Assembly (NCBI GenBank): GCA_963780045.1
Contig: CAVZZZ010000001.1
Location: 682,001 to 746,000, forward strand
Source of the DNA: JANXQG01 sp963780045
GTDB lineage: Bacteria; Planctomycetota; Planctomycetia; Pirellulales; Thermoguttaceae
Direction of reading: 5' to 3'
Length of the DNA stretch: 64,000 nt
Position numbers and translations under genes: made by a program. Positions 7,482 through 17,472 of the stretch are shown here, piece by piece (positions within the stretch are counted from its first letter, which is position 1; each line of letters opens with the position of its first letter). The notes under the pieces were generated by a model that did no database searches, was not told the origin of the DNA, and was given only the letters and a program-made list of their open reading frames with translations.

Positions 7482-8572
7482 ATGAGCAGCCCGTTGGCCG
7501 CCGGCCATGCAAGCAGCGTACCCGCGGTGCGCTGGACGGCGTTTGAACAGTTGAGAATCGCCCGGCAGGTCATGCAGGCCGAGAGCCGCGCGATCGCGCA
7601 GGCGGCGCGGCGGCTGGATGGCGAGTTCTGCCGGGCGGCCGATTGCCTGTACCAGTGCCGCGGCAGCGTCATCGTGACGGGCATCGGCAAGGCAGGGCTG
7701 ATCGGCCAGAAAATCATGGCCACGCTCGCCTCGACGGGCACGCGGAGCCACTTCCTGCATCCGGCCGAGGCCGTGCATGGCGACCTGGGCCGCGTACACG
7801 CCGACGACGTCGTGCTGGCGCTTTCGCAAAGCGGCAAGACCGAGGAGATCGTCCGCATCCTGCCTCCGCTGGCCGAAGCGGGCGTGCCGATCGTCGCTAT
7901 CACCGGCAGCGCAAACAGCCCCTTGGCCCGCGCGGCTTTCGCCGTCATCGACCTGGGGCCGCTGGAAGAAGCGCGTCCGTTAGGGCTAGCGCCAGCAGCA
8001 GCACCGCGGCGATGCTGGCGGCGGGCGACGCCCTGGCCCTGCTGGTCAGCCGCATGAAAGGCTTCGCGCGCGACGACTTCGCCCGCTTCCATCCGGCCGG
8101 AAACTTGGGGCTGAAGTTGAGCAAGGTGCAGCAGCACATGCGTCCGCTGGAACTCTGCCGCATGGCGCCGCAGGAGGAAACGGTGCGGCAAGTGCTGGTC
8201 CGCGCGAGCGTGCCCGGCCGACGAGCGGGGGCGACGATGCTCGTCGACGCGGCGGGTCGGCTGAGCGGCATTTTCACCGATAGCGACTTGGCGCGGCTCT
8301 TCGAGCAACACCGCGACGCGGACCTGGATGCGGCGATCGATCGCGTGATGACCCGCGACCCGCTGCGGGTATCGCACGGCACGCTGATGTCCGACGCGGT
8401 GGACCTGATGGCCCGGCGGAAGATCAGCGAGCTGCCGGTTGTCGATGACGACGGCCGGCCGATCGGGCTGATCAATATCACCGACGTGGTCGGGCTTTTT
8501 CCGCAAACGGTGGAGGAACCGCCGCAGGCCGGAGCACCGCGCATTCGTCTTGCCAATACGGGCGAAGGATAG
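7482..8572 (+). CDS. kdsD: Arabinose-5-phosphate isomerase, KpsF/GutQ family, frameshifted
   Basis: Interconverts ribulose-5-phosphate and arabinose-5-phosphate, the first step toward KDO for lipopolysaccharide. An SIS domain (residues about 40-170: VIVTGIGKAGLIGQKIMATL, STGTRSHFLHPAEAVHGDLG, ALSQSGKTEEI, PIVAITG) is followed by two CBS domains (TMLVDAAGRLSGIFTDSDLA and KISELPVVDDDGRPIGLINI). The frame changes near 7990 inside a GCCAGCAGCAGCACC run. Before it is LGPLEEARPLGLAP and after it STAAMLAAGDALALLV, which are contiguous in the family. A one-base indel is the simplest reading. Start ATG at 7482; 160 bp upstream holds no gene. Confidence 0.88.
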
Positions 8573-8584
8573 CGCGGCCGCTTA

Positions 8585-8622
8585 ACCCTCACCCTGGCCC
8601 TCTCCCAGCGGGCGAGGGGACG
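8585..8622. repeat. REP-like palindrome between convergent genes
   Basis: CCCTCACCCTGGCCCTCTCC followed by CAGCGGGCGAGGGGACG. It sits in the short gap between convergent kdsD and the minus-strand gene ending at 8627, where it could act as a bidirectional terminator-like hairpin. Confidence 0.7.
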
Positions 8623-8626
8623 ATTG

Positions 8627-9988
8627 CTAGAACAGCGTCTTCTTGCGGTAGAAGATCGTCTTCAGCGGGCCGGTGAGGGGATGCTTCACGGCGTAGGTGT
8701 CCAGCATGTCCTGCATGTGCATGAGAATCCAGGGCTGCGTGTACGATTCGCCGTTCTTGGTGAAGACAATGTCGTCGGCCACATAGACGGCGGCGTGAAT
8801 CACCGCATTCTTGGGCGTCGCCAGGAAGATCAAGTCGCCCATCTGCGTCGCCTGGTTGATCGTGGCGTAATCGGACTCCAACAGCCCGCGGAGGTAAGTC
8901 ATGTCGTTGACGCGATTGTTGAGCGACTCGTTGAAGAAGTTCATCGCCGACCAGAAGCAATCTTCCTTGTGCTCGCCGCCGTCGACACTGCTCGTCAAGG
9001 GATGCGTGTAAAGGCGATCGCGGGCGAAGTGCGGCAGCAGGCAGACGACGTTGATTTTGCCTTCGCCCTCGTGCCGCAGGGCGTGCAACAGCGGGGCGAC
9101 GTCTTTCTTCCGCCCGCCGACGCCCCAATAGTCGATAATCAATTGCAGGCTCGAATCCGGAGTGATGTGCAGCGAGGCCAGCAGCGTCCGCTTTCGCGAC
9201 ACGGCGTTCATGAACAGCCGCCGTTCCTGGTCGCTGGGCAGGCGGCGGAGGGCGGGTTCGAAATCGGCGAACAACAGCAGCGACTCGCCCTGCGGATAGA
9301 GCAGGCTCTTCAAGAGCTCGACGGACGACGCAGCGAGGCCGCTGTCCTTCATGCGGTCGTCGACGTCTCCCTTCCGGAACCACACCGGATCGATCTGCCG
9401 GGTGTTCTCCTCGTACTCGACCAGTTGCTGGTAGATCTTCGCGTGGACGTCCGGCGCGAGCGAGAGGATGAACTCGTCGCCCGGCTCGACCGCTGCGCCT
9501 TCCGCCGGGGCACCCGCGTCGCGGGTCGGCGTCCACTTGGCTTTGTCGATCAGTGCCAGTTGCGCCGTGGTGATGCCGGCCGACTTGAGCACGTCGATCG
9601 CCTGGTCTTTGCTTGAGCCGTGAAAAACCCAGCGGACGGGCGGCTGGTCGGGCGGCGGGACAAAGACGAACTCGTCGGGCACGTCGATGCGAATCGTCCG
9701 ATAGTCCAACTGGCCCCAGTTCCCCGGCTTGCCTGGAACGGCATCCGGCCGCGGGCCGGCGACGGTGCTTGAAGGAGACTTGGCCAATTCGATCCTGTAT
9801 GCCAGGACGAACGCCGCGATCAGCAACGCGACAACAATCCAGGGCCCGACGATCATGAACGCCAACAGCCGCCGCGAAACGCGCACTTGACCGAAAGGCT
9901 CACGCAACCGCGCGGAGCTTCGAACCGCGTACTGCGGCTCTTCGCTCGTGAAGGGCGATGGATCAGAGAGGTTTGCCAATTCGTGCAT
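8627..9988 (-). CDS. Membrane-anchored protein with NlpC/P60-like C-terminal region
   Basis: About 453 residues. One transmembrane helix near residues 35-60 (LAFMIVGPWIVVALLIAAFV) places the rest outside the cytoplasm. A middle segment has no recognised domain. The C-terminal part carries DCFWSAMNFF, a plausible nucleophile Cys on a helix. It is followed by QMGDLIFLATPKNAVIHAAV with a possible catalytic His, the order seen in NlpC/P60 papain-like hydrolases. ATG at 9988 (MHELANLSDPS) is preferred over 10054, because the extra 22 residues look like untranslated leader. Function unknown; a cell-wall or amide hydrolase is a guess. Confidence 0.6.
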   Translation of the reverse strand: MHELANLSDPSPFTSEEPQYAVRSSARLREPFGQVRVSRRLLAFMIVGPWIVVALLIAAFVLAYRIELAKSPSSTVAGPRPDAVPGKPGNWGQLDYRTIRIDVPDEFVFVPPPDQPPVRWVFHGSSKDQAIDVLKSAGITTAQLALIDKAKWTPTRDAGAPAEGAAVEPGDEFILSLAPDVHAKIYQQLVEYEENTRQIDPVWFRKGDVDDRMKDSGLAASSVELLKSLLYPQGESLLLFADFEPALRRLPSDQERRLFMNAVSRKRTLLASLHITPDSSLQLIIDYWGVGGRKKDVAPLLHALRHEGEGKINVVCLLPHFARDRLYTHPLTSSVDGGEHKEDCFWSAMNFFNESLNNRVNDMTYLRGLLESDYATINQATQMGDLIFLATPKNAVIHAAVYVADDIVFTKNGESYTQPWILMHMQDMLDTYAVKHPLTGPLKTIFYRKKTLF

Positions 9989-10353
9989 TCGCGCTGTTGC
10001 TAAGCCCTTGGATTCACTATAGTTTGGCAGCCGCGCATGGGCAACGATAAACAAGTGCGGCCGTGATATTTTTACCCGCGTGCGCCAACTAAAGCACCCC
10101 GCTTGCGAGCGTCATGAAGTGGCAACACCCATCAGAGGCCCCCCCGGTGCCCCGAGCAGCAGCAAACGCTTTTGTACGCCACTTATACCCCGATTCGCGG
10201 AAGAAGTTCCGTTGCGAGTAAAAGTATCAGCGCGAAACCAGTCCGATCTGGACGCGCGACGGCGGAAGCTTGTGGCGAGCTTCGGTAACGAGGGGTTGGA
10301 GCTCATCGCCTGGCCGAGCGCGCAGCGTCCGTAAATCGTGGGAGCGGCCGTGT
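9989..10353. other. Intergenic region without convincing gene
   Basis: No recognised coding sequence. An open frame at 10080-10334 (plus) has no family resemblance and an arginine-rich composition typical of off-frame reading. The right part lies downstream of the minus-strand methyltransferase. Confidence 0.4.
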
Positions 10354-10845
10354 TCAACTCCTTTTCCTGAAAACTGCCAAGGTTTGTCCGCGGTCGATCA
10401 ATTCGACCTTAAGCCACTTCTGTTCGATGGCCGCGTAGCATGGTCGCGCCACGTAATCGTGAACGAAGAGCACACCGTCCTCGGCGATGAGGTCGTAGGC
10501 GACATCGGCGGACGCCACGCGGGCCCTTCCGTCGATCAGAATGCGGTCGAATCGCCGGTCGAGCCCGCGGGGAAAGTTGATGTAATCGTGGTAAATCCTT
10601 AGTTTACAGTCGCTGCCGGTGTTAACGGGCACGTGAAAAGGCTTGACCTGAGCAAGCTTCCTTCGCTTGATCTCTTTCGTTACCCTGCGGAACCACGCCG
10701 GGTCGTGCTCGATGCTGAAATATTCGGCCACGAATTGCGGATAATAGACCGTGCTTCCGCCCGCGCCCCATTCCAACATGACGTGCGACGGGCCGAGATA
10801 GCCCCGGATCATGGCAATCTCGGACTCGCCCATCAACACCTTCAC
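10354..10845 (-). CDS. Class I SAM-dependent methyltransferase-like protein
   Basis: A 163-residue Rossmann-type protein. The SAM-binding glycine loop is MLEWGAGGSTVYYPQ (residues about 23-37), followed by acidic YFSIEHDPAWF, RFDRILIDGRARV and GVLFVHDYVARPCY. The pattern of IDGR and FVHDY resembles small O-methyltransferases and glycan-modifying methyltransferases. Start is GTG at 10845, six bases after a GAGGT ribosome-binding site. It stands alone, and the substrate cannot be told. Confidence 0.65.
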   Translation of the reverse strand: MKVLMGESEIAMIRGYLGPSHVMLEWGAGGSTVYYPQFVAEYFSIEHDPAWFRRVTKEIKRRKLAQVKPFHVPVNTGSDCKLRIYHDYINFPRGLDRRFDRILIDGRARVASADVAYDLIAEDGVLFVHDYVARPCYAAIEQKWLKVELIDRGQTLAVFRKRS

Positions 10846-11164
10846 GGCATTACCTCGCGGCGGAGGCGCGAGGCTCGCCGCTGTTGATTACAGTGAGGAA
10901 GCCGAACAGCGCTTTTCCGCGCTTGGCTGATCGGCTTCGAGTTCCGTAGCACGCAAGCAAAAATGAAGTCGCGGATTTCCATAAGTCCGGCAGGCGAAAC
11001 GTCTTACGTCGCCTCGCAACGTCCCTTTGGCGAATCGGACTCTTGCCGGAATCTGTGTGGCCCACTATAATCGCTTAATCTTCGATAGTCAATCTTTGCC
11101 TGGGCGCCCAGGGTGCCGCCGTCGTTCATCGGCTGCGGCCAACCGCAAGCGGAGACCCGAAGCA
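10846..11164. other. Intergenic region between divergent genes
   Basis: It must hold the promoters for the minus-strand methyltransferase and the plus-strand Rhs gene, but no clear -35/-10 pair or gene was seen. Confidence 0.4.
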
Positions 11165-14100
11165 ATGGCTAAGTGGTTTTCTCGGAAGGTTCCATCGGGG
11201 CCGGCGAAACCGGCCATAGCGGACGCGTTGGACTCCGGCAGTTCCGGCTCGTCAAGTGCTTCTAGCTCGTCGGCTAGTTCCGGCTCGTCGGGCAGCTCTG
11301 GGTCGTCGCGAAGCTCCAGTTCCAACAGTTCCAGTTCATCAATGCAGTTCCGGTTCGTCGAGCCGCTCCAGTTCATCAAGCAGCTCGAGTTCCTCGGGCA
11401 GTTCCGGTTCGTCGAGCGGTTCCAGTTCGTCGGGCAGTTCATCAAGGTCGTCCGGCTCCAGCAGTTCCGGCTCGTCCGGCAGTTCCGGCTCGTCAGGCAG
11501 TTCGAGGTCGTCGAGCGGTTCCAGTTCGTCCAGCAGTTCCGGCCCCTGCATCGGTTGGCCGACGCCGCCCAAGAAGATTTGCCCTCCGTGCGACTGCGGC
11601 TGCCAGGACGGGTGCGATTGCGGAACAGACTGCTCAACGGGCGCAACGAACGTGTCGTCAACGCCCATCGGCACTCCCAATTCCAGCTTTTCCTACTCGT
11701 TCTCGAACCTGATGAATTGCTCCGGGACGCCCGAAGATCACGGCGCGGTGACGAGCAACACTTACGATCTAGCCGGAAATCCGCTGACGACAACGTCCCC
11801 CTCGCCCACGGGCAGCGGAACGGTTACGACCGTCAACACCTACGACCAACAGAACAATCTGCTAACCTCCGAAGACGCGGACGGAAACGTAACCAGCTAT
11901 ACGCACGACCAATTAGGCGAGACGACCTCGCTGACCGACACGGACGGAAACACGACCTACGCGACTTACGACCATGACGGTCAGCAGACGTCGCAAAGCT
12001 CGGTCGTCGCGCTCGGCTACTTCCCCGACGGCACGGTCGACACCCAGACCGCGACCGACTACGCCTTCTATGACGGCTTCGGCAACCCGTCAACCACGAG
12101 CGACGCCGATTACCGCAGCATCGGTTACACGTTCAACGACGTCAATGAGGAAACGCAGGAACAGTGGTTCGACCAATTCGGCAACCAGACCGGCGAGGTC
12201 GATTACACGTACAATGCGGCCGGGCTGACGACCGAGGCGAAGAACTACGCCGGCGCCAGCGACTCCACGCCCGTCGCCGACTACCAGTATTATTACGACC
12301 TGGCCGGCAACGTTTCCGACGTATCGGCCAATTTGGAGGGCGTCAGCGGCGGAAGCACGCCCATCCAACTCGGCGCCGCTTACGACTATAATGGCGACAT
12401 GACGAGCCTTGCGGCGAACATCGGCGGCACGCCCAATTACGACGCCAATTACGGGTTCACCGGATTCAGCGACGGCGTGAACGATTTCGTCAATAACTAT
12501 GCCTACGACCAGTTTGGCGATCTGACGAGCATCGTGCAGACTACTCAAGGAGCTCCTGGAGGCGACAGCGGGACGTACAACGTGGTCGCGGCGAAGACGG
12601 TCACGTTCGCCTACAACACCGACGGGCAGACGACGGGCCAGAACTTCTACAATACGGACGATTCCAGCGATCTTGGCTCCTCCACGCTCGTAGCCGCCGC
12701 GGCCTACACTTACGACCACGATTCGGAACTCACGGACATTAGGTACACGGACGGCGCGGGCAACACCCTTGCCGCCTATCACTGGGACTACAACGCGCCA
12801 GGCATCGTCGGCGACGAATACTCCCGCGGCGACACTTCCGGCACAATTGGGTCAAGCGATACCAGTTGGGCCGAGACGAGCAACACTTACGATGCCGACG
12901 GGCAGTTGACCGCCGCCACCTACTCGTCGAACTTCGCCAGCGCCGCCGCCGACTTCAGCGCGGCTTACGACCCGAACGGCAACCGCACGAGCACGGGAAG
13001 CACGAGCGAGACCAGTTCGACCGACCGCCTGTTGTTCGACGGCACATATTACTACCAATATGATGCCGCCGGAAATCGCACGGCGCGGTACGAGAACTCG
13101 GTTGACCAAGGCCTTGACTGCCACGCCACCGACATCACGATCTACACGTACAACAATGACAACGAGATGACGGGCGTGTACAGCTTCGCCGCGTACAGCG
13201 AGTACCACTCGGCCGTCTAGCGCGGGCAATCTCGACAACGGCACGAGCGTCGTGGCGAGGATGTCTTACGACGCCTTCGGGCAGATGGTCCAGGAGACGA
13301 CCTACATCGTATCGGGCGAAAGCGAGACAGGGGTTGCCGAGAACTACGTTTACGACGGCGGGAATCTTGTGCTCGTGCTCAATTCCGACGGTCTCGTGAC
13401 GGAGCGCGAGTTGACCGGCCTGGCGGTGGACCAGGTGTTTGCCAGCGAGTTCCCCACGCTTTCCGGCGGCTCGGGCGGGGCACAGGGGGCGGGGACGGCG
13501 GTTGACTGGTACTTGACGGACCTGCAGGGCAGCGTGCGGGACGTGGTGACAGGGCGAGGTCAGCGGCGGCGCGATGACGGCCGAGGCGGTCGATCACGTC
13601 ATCTACACCGCCTACGGCGCGCCGACCGTCGAGGAAGGGTCCATGCCGCGGTTCGGCTTCGATGGCATGAGATTCGACGCGGCCACCGGCTTCGATCTCA
13701 CGGCCACGCGGCGCTACGATCCCAGCACCGGCACGTGGATTCAGCCCGATCCGATCGGATTCTTGGGCGGGCAGGACAATCTGAGCGAGTTCGTGGGCAA
13801 TGATCCGACGAATTTCGTCGATCCGAGCGGGCTTGGGCCGATTTCGCCTTGGGGTGACCGCGCTTCAGGGGACCTCCCCCCGGGCACTCAATGGTGGGCG
13901 AACGGACCCAATGACATACCGATTGGAATGGTGTGGGTGTATCCGGGCTTCGGCCAGTATTCAAGCGGCGGCGCCTATGTGCCGTATTATGGTTGCGACT
14001 GCTGCGAAGGCGGGGGATACGACAATCCGTCGGTTGCTGAAAGCCTTGACCCGGCGGACGGAGGCGGCGGATCCCTCGATCCCGACAGCGGCAGTATAGA

Positions 14101-14839
14101 TGCTGGCGGCGGATCGTTCGGGGACGGCCAGGGCGGGTTGGGCGGACTCGGAGGCGGCGCGGGAGGTGGCGGAACGTGGAACCCGCAAAGCGGGAAACCG
14201 CCTTTCGTTATTAGTCCACCGAATCAGGTTGGCCCAAACGATTGTTTAACGGGGCGGCCGATATTGCCTCAGCCTCCGAAACCCAACCCATTACTTTCAT
14301 GGATCAACACCCCGCCGCCGCCATCCCCACCGCCTTCGCCCGCCGACAAGGCGGCAGCGGAGCTGACACAACTCTACAATGCCGCGGTCACCTGGAGAAA
14401 GTCGAGTCCAGGATTCTTCCATTATCAGTCGGACGACTATGGTCTCCCCTACCCCACCATTTTCAAGCCCGATGGAACCCTCAATGATTGCGGCGGCCAG
14501 GCCGATTCGATGCTCCGGTATCTCATAACGCTTCCGCATAAGTACTGGTACCTCAAGCCAATTTACCGCGCGAGAAATCCAAACTACAATTGTCAAAGCA
14601 CCCAAGAGAATGCCATTGAGCTGTGGCCGGTTAAGGGGAATCCCATGCCGCCAATGGTTTTCGATGCGCCTGGTAAGATCTGTTGGCTTTTTTCATCCGG
14701 ATATTTTCCTCTTAAAACCAAGGACCAGTTTGAGGAGCAATACCCATACGATGACGACGGGTATGGACATTTTCACCATCCACCGCCTGATCGGCCCCAG
14801 GATCCGAGGTTTCCCTCGGGCGACTTTTATAATTGGTGA
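11165..14839 (+). CDS. Rhs/YD-repeat polymorphic toxin 1 (three frame breaks)
   Basis: A large YD-repeat protein ending in a variable tip. Residues 1-130 are Ser/Gly-rich low complexity, followed by a Cys cluster (CPPCDCGCQDGCDCG). About ten YD repeats follow (NTYDLAGNPL, NTYDQQNNLL, YTYDHDSELTDIRY, YYYQYDAAGNRTARYE). Then comes the Rhs core end, RRYDPSTGTWIQPDPIGFLG and NDPTNFVDPSG, which in other Rhs proteins is the self-cleavage site before the toxin. The tip (about 14056-14839) is Gly/Pro-rich and then carries NDCGGQADSML; no toxin family was recognised. Frame breaks near 11342, 13210 and 13558 are each one base; the last shows as an extra A against the copy at 18388. No signal peptide is visible. 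Confidence 0.8.
13501..14056 (+). repeat. Rhs core direct repeat, copy 1
   Basis: Encodes DWYLTDLQGSVRDVV to YYGCDCCEGGG. It is nearly identical to 18325-18880 and, from 13573 on, to 16333-16830. Homology stops just after the sequence CCGTCGGTT, where the tips diverge. Confidence 0.9.
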
Positions 14840-14881
14840 GGTCAAGCCCCATTCTAGTTTTTCTCCAGCGGCGGGACTGTT

Positions 14882-15907
14882 ATGCGAGTTTTCTGTGGGC
14901 GTTATTTGGGCCTGTGGGTCTTGCTGGCTTTCGCGCTTGCTGCGACGGCCGCGTACCAACTGACCGCCGGAAAGAAGCGGCCCGGCGCGCTTACGCACGT
15001 TGACGAGTCTGCTTGTGTAGACTCGATATGTCTGAGCCCTGACGGAAAGAACGTAGTTTCCGGTGGGCGCAACGGGAGAATCGAAGTGTGGGACTTGGCT
15101 CGCCGCATCAGAACCGAGGACATCGCCGCGGGCAAAAATCCGCTCAGTTCGGTGCGTTTCCGGCGCGACGGCAAAGTGCTGGCGTCCGCGGACTACTGCG
15201 GCAGAATCACGCTGTGGAACGCGGCGACGTTCGCGAAAGTGGCGGAGTCCAGCGCGTCCGCCGGCGAACTTTGTGCTATGTGCTACAGCCCTGACGGCAA
15301 GGTCATCGCCGCAGGGTCTGGGAGCGACATCCTGCTCCTCGACTCTGCCACAATGAAAACGCTGCGCACGCTCAGAGGGTCTTCCGACAGTATCCAGTCT
15401 GTCGGTTTCAGCCCTGATGGTCGTGTCCTGGCCTCGGGAGGCTGGGATGAGGATGTCAGGCTTTGGGAGGTCGCAAGCGGCAAATGCGCCGCCGCGACTC
15501 CCGTGCGGCATCGCGGCGTGCTTTCGGTATCGTTCAGTGCGGACGGACGATCGTTGGCCTGCGGGAACCAGGATGGCACGATTACTCTTTTTGACGCGCG
15601 AAACGGCAAACAGATCGCTTCATTCCAGGCGCACGGGGTCAACTACGGTGTCTACAGTTTGGCGTTTGGCGCCGGCCTCTTGGCGTCCGGAAGCGAAGAC
15701 GATACGATCAAGCTATGGGACCCCGCAACGCAAAAGGAAGTCCGGACATTTCGCGGTCATACCATGTTAGTCACGTCGCTGGCGTTCCATCTGGATGGTA
15801 AGCGACTAGTATCTGGAAGCTATGACGGGACGGTCAAAGTGTGGGATATAAGAAGTGGTGCGCTTATTTTCAGTTTTCAGCACAAGGAGGGGACGGAGAA
15901 TTGGTGA
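14882..15907 (+). CDS. Membrane-anchored WD40-repeat protein, candidate partner of Rhs tip 1
   Basis: A 341-residue protein. An N-terminal hydrophobic anchor (LGLWVLLAFALAATAAYQL, residues 9-27) is followed by seven or so WD40 blades. Examples are SICLSPDGKNVVSGGRNGRI, SVGFSPDGRVLASGGWDEDV and SLAFHLDGKRLVSGSYDGTV, with closing VWD/LWD motifs. WD40 propellers bind other proteins. It begins 43 bases behind the Rhs stop, the place occupied by immunity genes in the other units of this island. A role as immunity or export partner is therefore suggested by position only. Confidence 0.75.
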   Translation: MRVFCGRYLGLWVLLAFALAATAAYQLTAGKKRPGALTHVDESACVDSICLSPDGKNVVSGGRNGRIEVWDLARRIRTEDIAAGKNPLSSVRFRRDGKVLASADYCGRITLWNAATFAKVAESSASAGELCAMCYSPDGKVIAAGSGSDILLLDSATMKTLRTLRGSSDSIQSVGFSPDGRVLASGGWDEDVRLWEVASGKCAAATPVRHRGVLSVSFSADGRSLACGNQDGTITLFDARNGKQIASFQAHGVNYGVYSLAFGAGLLASGSEDDTIKLWDPATQKEVRTFRGHTMLVTSLAFHLDGKRLVSGSYDGTVKVWDIRSGALIFSFQHKEGTENW

Positions 15908-15961
15908 GGAAAACCGCGAGAGATGAGTACTTAGCGATGGCCGAGCCTACGAGGAGGCGAA

Positions 15962-16243
15962 ATGCATGATGCGACAGACGTAACACCGACCGAAAAGACT
16001 GGCAAGGGGTTTCATGCGCCGCACAGCATCGTAAGCGCGGCGGCGAACTTTACTGCATCGGTTTCGAGGTTCGCCGCGTCAGGCTTCAAAACAGTGGACG
16101 CAGCGTTGCACGGGATCCGCGTCGGCCAATGCCGAACCTGTGAACACCGCCGCGGTTCGCGGTGTGCGCTCTGCCGCTGCTTCATCGACAAGAAGGCATG
16201 GTTGCCGCATGAAGATTGCCCGATCGGCCGCTGGCCGGGCTGA
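15962..16243 (+). CDS. Small zinc-ribbon protein (DUF6171-like), copy 1
   Basis: A 93-residue protein ending in a Cys cluster CRTCEHRRGSRCALCRCF followed by KKAWLPHEDCPIGRW. The spacing fits one or two zinc sites and resembles the short DUF6171 type. The upstream half (SAAANFTASVSRFAASGFKT) is helical. A near copy lies at 17966. Each copy heads an orphan Rhs tip unit, so the gene marks the repeat unit boundary. Function unknown; recruitment or unit mobility are possibilities. Confidence 0.65.
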   Translation: MHDATDVTPTEKTGKGFHAPHSIVSAAANFTASVSRFAASGFKTVDAALHGIRVGQCRTCEHRRGSRCALCRCFIDKKAWLPHEDCPIGRWPG

Positions 16244-16263
16244 GGGGAGGTCAAATCCCAAAT

Positions 16264-17436
16264 ATGAAAATCGCAGACAAAGGGCTTCCCCCGACCCGGA
16301 CCCTCTCCGCGGTGACGGGCATGGGCGGCACAATGACGGCGGAAGTGGTCGATCACGTTATCTACACGGCCTTCGGCAACCCCAGCCAGGGGGCGGCATT
16401 CGCCGGCAACCCGCTGCCGCGGTTCGGCTTCGATGGGCTGCGTTACGACGCGGCCACCGGCTTCGATTTCACGGCCACGCGGCGCTACGATCCCAGCACC
16501 GGCACGTGGATTCAGCCCGATCCGATCGGATTCTTGGGCGGGCAGGACAACCTGAGCGAGTTTGTGGGCAACGACCCGACGAATTTCGTCGATCCGAGCG
16601 GGCTTGGGCCGATTTCGCCTTGGGGTGACCGCGCTTCAGGGGACCTCCCCCCGGGCGCTCAATGGTGGGCGAACGGCCCCAATGACATACCGATTGGAAT
16701 GGTGTGGGTGTATCCGGGCTTCGGGCAATACTCAAGCGGCGGCGCCTATGTGCCGTATTATGGTTGCGACTGCTGCGAAGGCGGGGGACTCAACGATCCG
16801 TCGGTTAAGGAAAGCCTCGACCCGGCGGACGCGTATCCGTTCGGTGCGGGCTATCCTAGCGGCTACTTTGACGGCGTATTGGGCGGCGGTGGCGGCGGTA
16901 TCGGAGGCGCGGAGACCTCGTCCGATTCAACAACCGGCGTGCTAACCTTTAGCGGCAACGTCAGCAGCAAGCCACCTTCAGAGGAAAGCTTCTCGCCACC
17001 CCCACCGCCGGCACCACCCCCCACACCGCCCCCGCCCCCTTTGCCGTTCGGCATCTTCATCAAGAATCGCGATCTGGCATTTCTAGGTGCGTCGGGGACA
17101 TATAATTTGTGGCCAATTACGCACACGTTCATTTTTACGACCGATCAGTCTGGAAATATTCAGAACACCTATAGTTGGGGCAATAGCGCTAACCAACACG
17201 GGTGGAACTTCAATCAGCCGGAGGATCTCGCCGCGGCGCAGGAGGCGCGTTTGATGGGCGACGGAGAGCTCATTGTGCAGGGCACCCAGTCGCAGTGTGC
17301 GCTTTCGTCGGCGTTCAATACGTTAAATAATCCAGCTAACGATCATCGGTGGTGGCCTTGGAATAACTGTAAGCACGAAGCGATTCACCTTCTGTGGACT
17401 GCAAATTCGACTTTAGATCCGCCAAGTAGTCCATAA
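16264..17436 (+). CDS. Orphan Rhs C-terminal module 2 with NC-motif hydrolase-like tip
   Basis: About 390 residues: a short leader, the Rhs core end (ARYDPSTGTW-like RRYDPSTGTWIQPDPIGFLG, NFVDPSG), the conserved linker and a new tip. The tip begins after a proline run (PPPPPAPPPTPPPPP). It has HTFIFTTDQSG, then QCALSSAFNTLNN and WWPWNNCKHEAIHLLW. The His-then-N-N-C-x-H order matches circularly permuted NlpC/P60 (LRAT-like) papain folds, so a hydrolase or acyltransferase toxin is a reasonable guess. It lacks the N-terminal YD repeats, as orphan rhs-CT modules do. The start at 16264 matches the equivalent ATG of unit 3. Downstream gene: candidate immunity. Confidence 0.7.
   Translation: MKIADKGLPPTRTLSAVTGMGGTMTAEVVDHVIYTAFGNPSQGAAFAGNPLPRFGFDGLRYDAATGFDFTATRRYDPSTGTWIQPDPIGFLGGQDNLSEFVGNDPTNFVDPSGLGPISPWGDRASGDLPPGAQWWANGPNDIPIGMVWVYPGFGQYSSGGAYVPYYGCDCCEGGGLNDPSVKESLDPADAYPFGAGYPSGYFDGVLGGGGGGIGGAETSSDSTTGVLTFSGNVSSKPPSEESFSPPPPPAPPPTPPPPPLPFGIFIKNRDLAFLGASGTYNLWPITHTFIFTTDQSGNIQNTYSWGNSANQHGWNFNQPEDLAAAQEARLMGDGELIVQGTQSQCALSSAFNTLNNPANDHRWWPWNNCKHEAIHLLWTANSTLDPPSSP
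16333..16830 (+). repeat. Rhs core direct repeat, copy 2
   Basis: Starts at ATGACGGCGGAAGTGGTCGA and runs to the shared CCGTCGGTT boundary. It differs from copies 1 and 3 mainly by an in-frame stretch encoding NPSQGAAFAGNPL. Confidence 0.9.
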
Positions 17437-17472
17437 TCGCCTTTGAGCTAGGAATCACCTTTCGCCGAGGAA

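Noticed and set aside
10080..10334. Plus-strand open frame in the gap before the methyltransferase
   Set aside because: No family resemblance, no ribosome-binding site and mixed composition; treated as intergenic.
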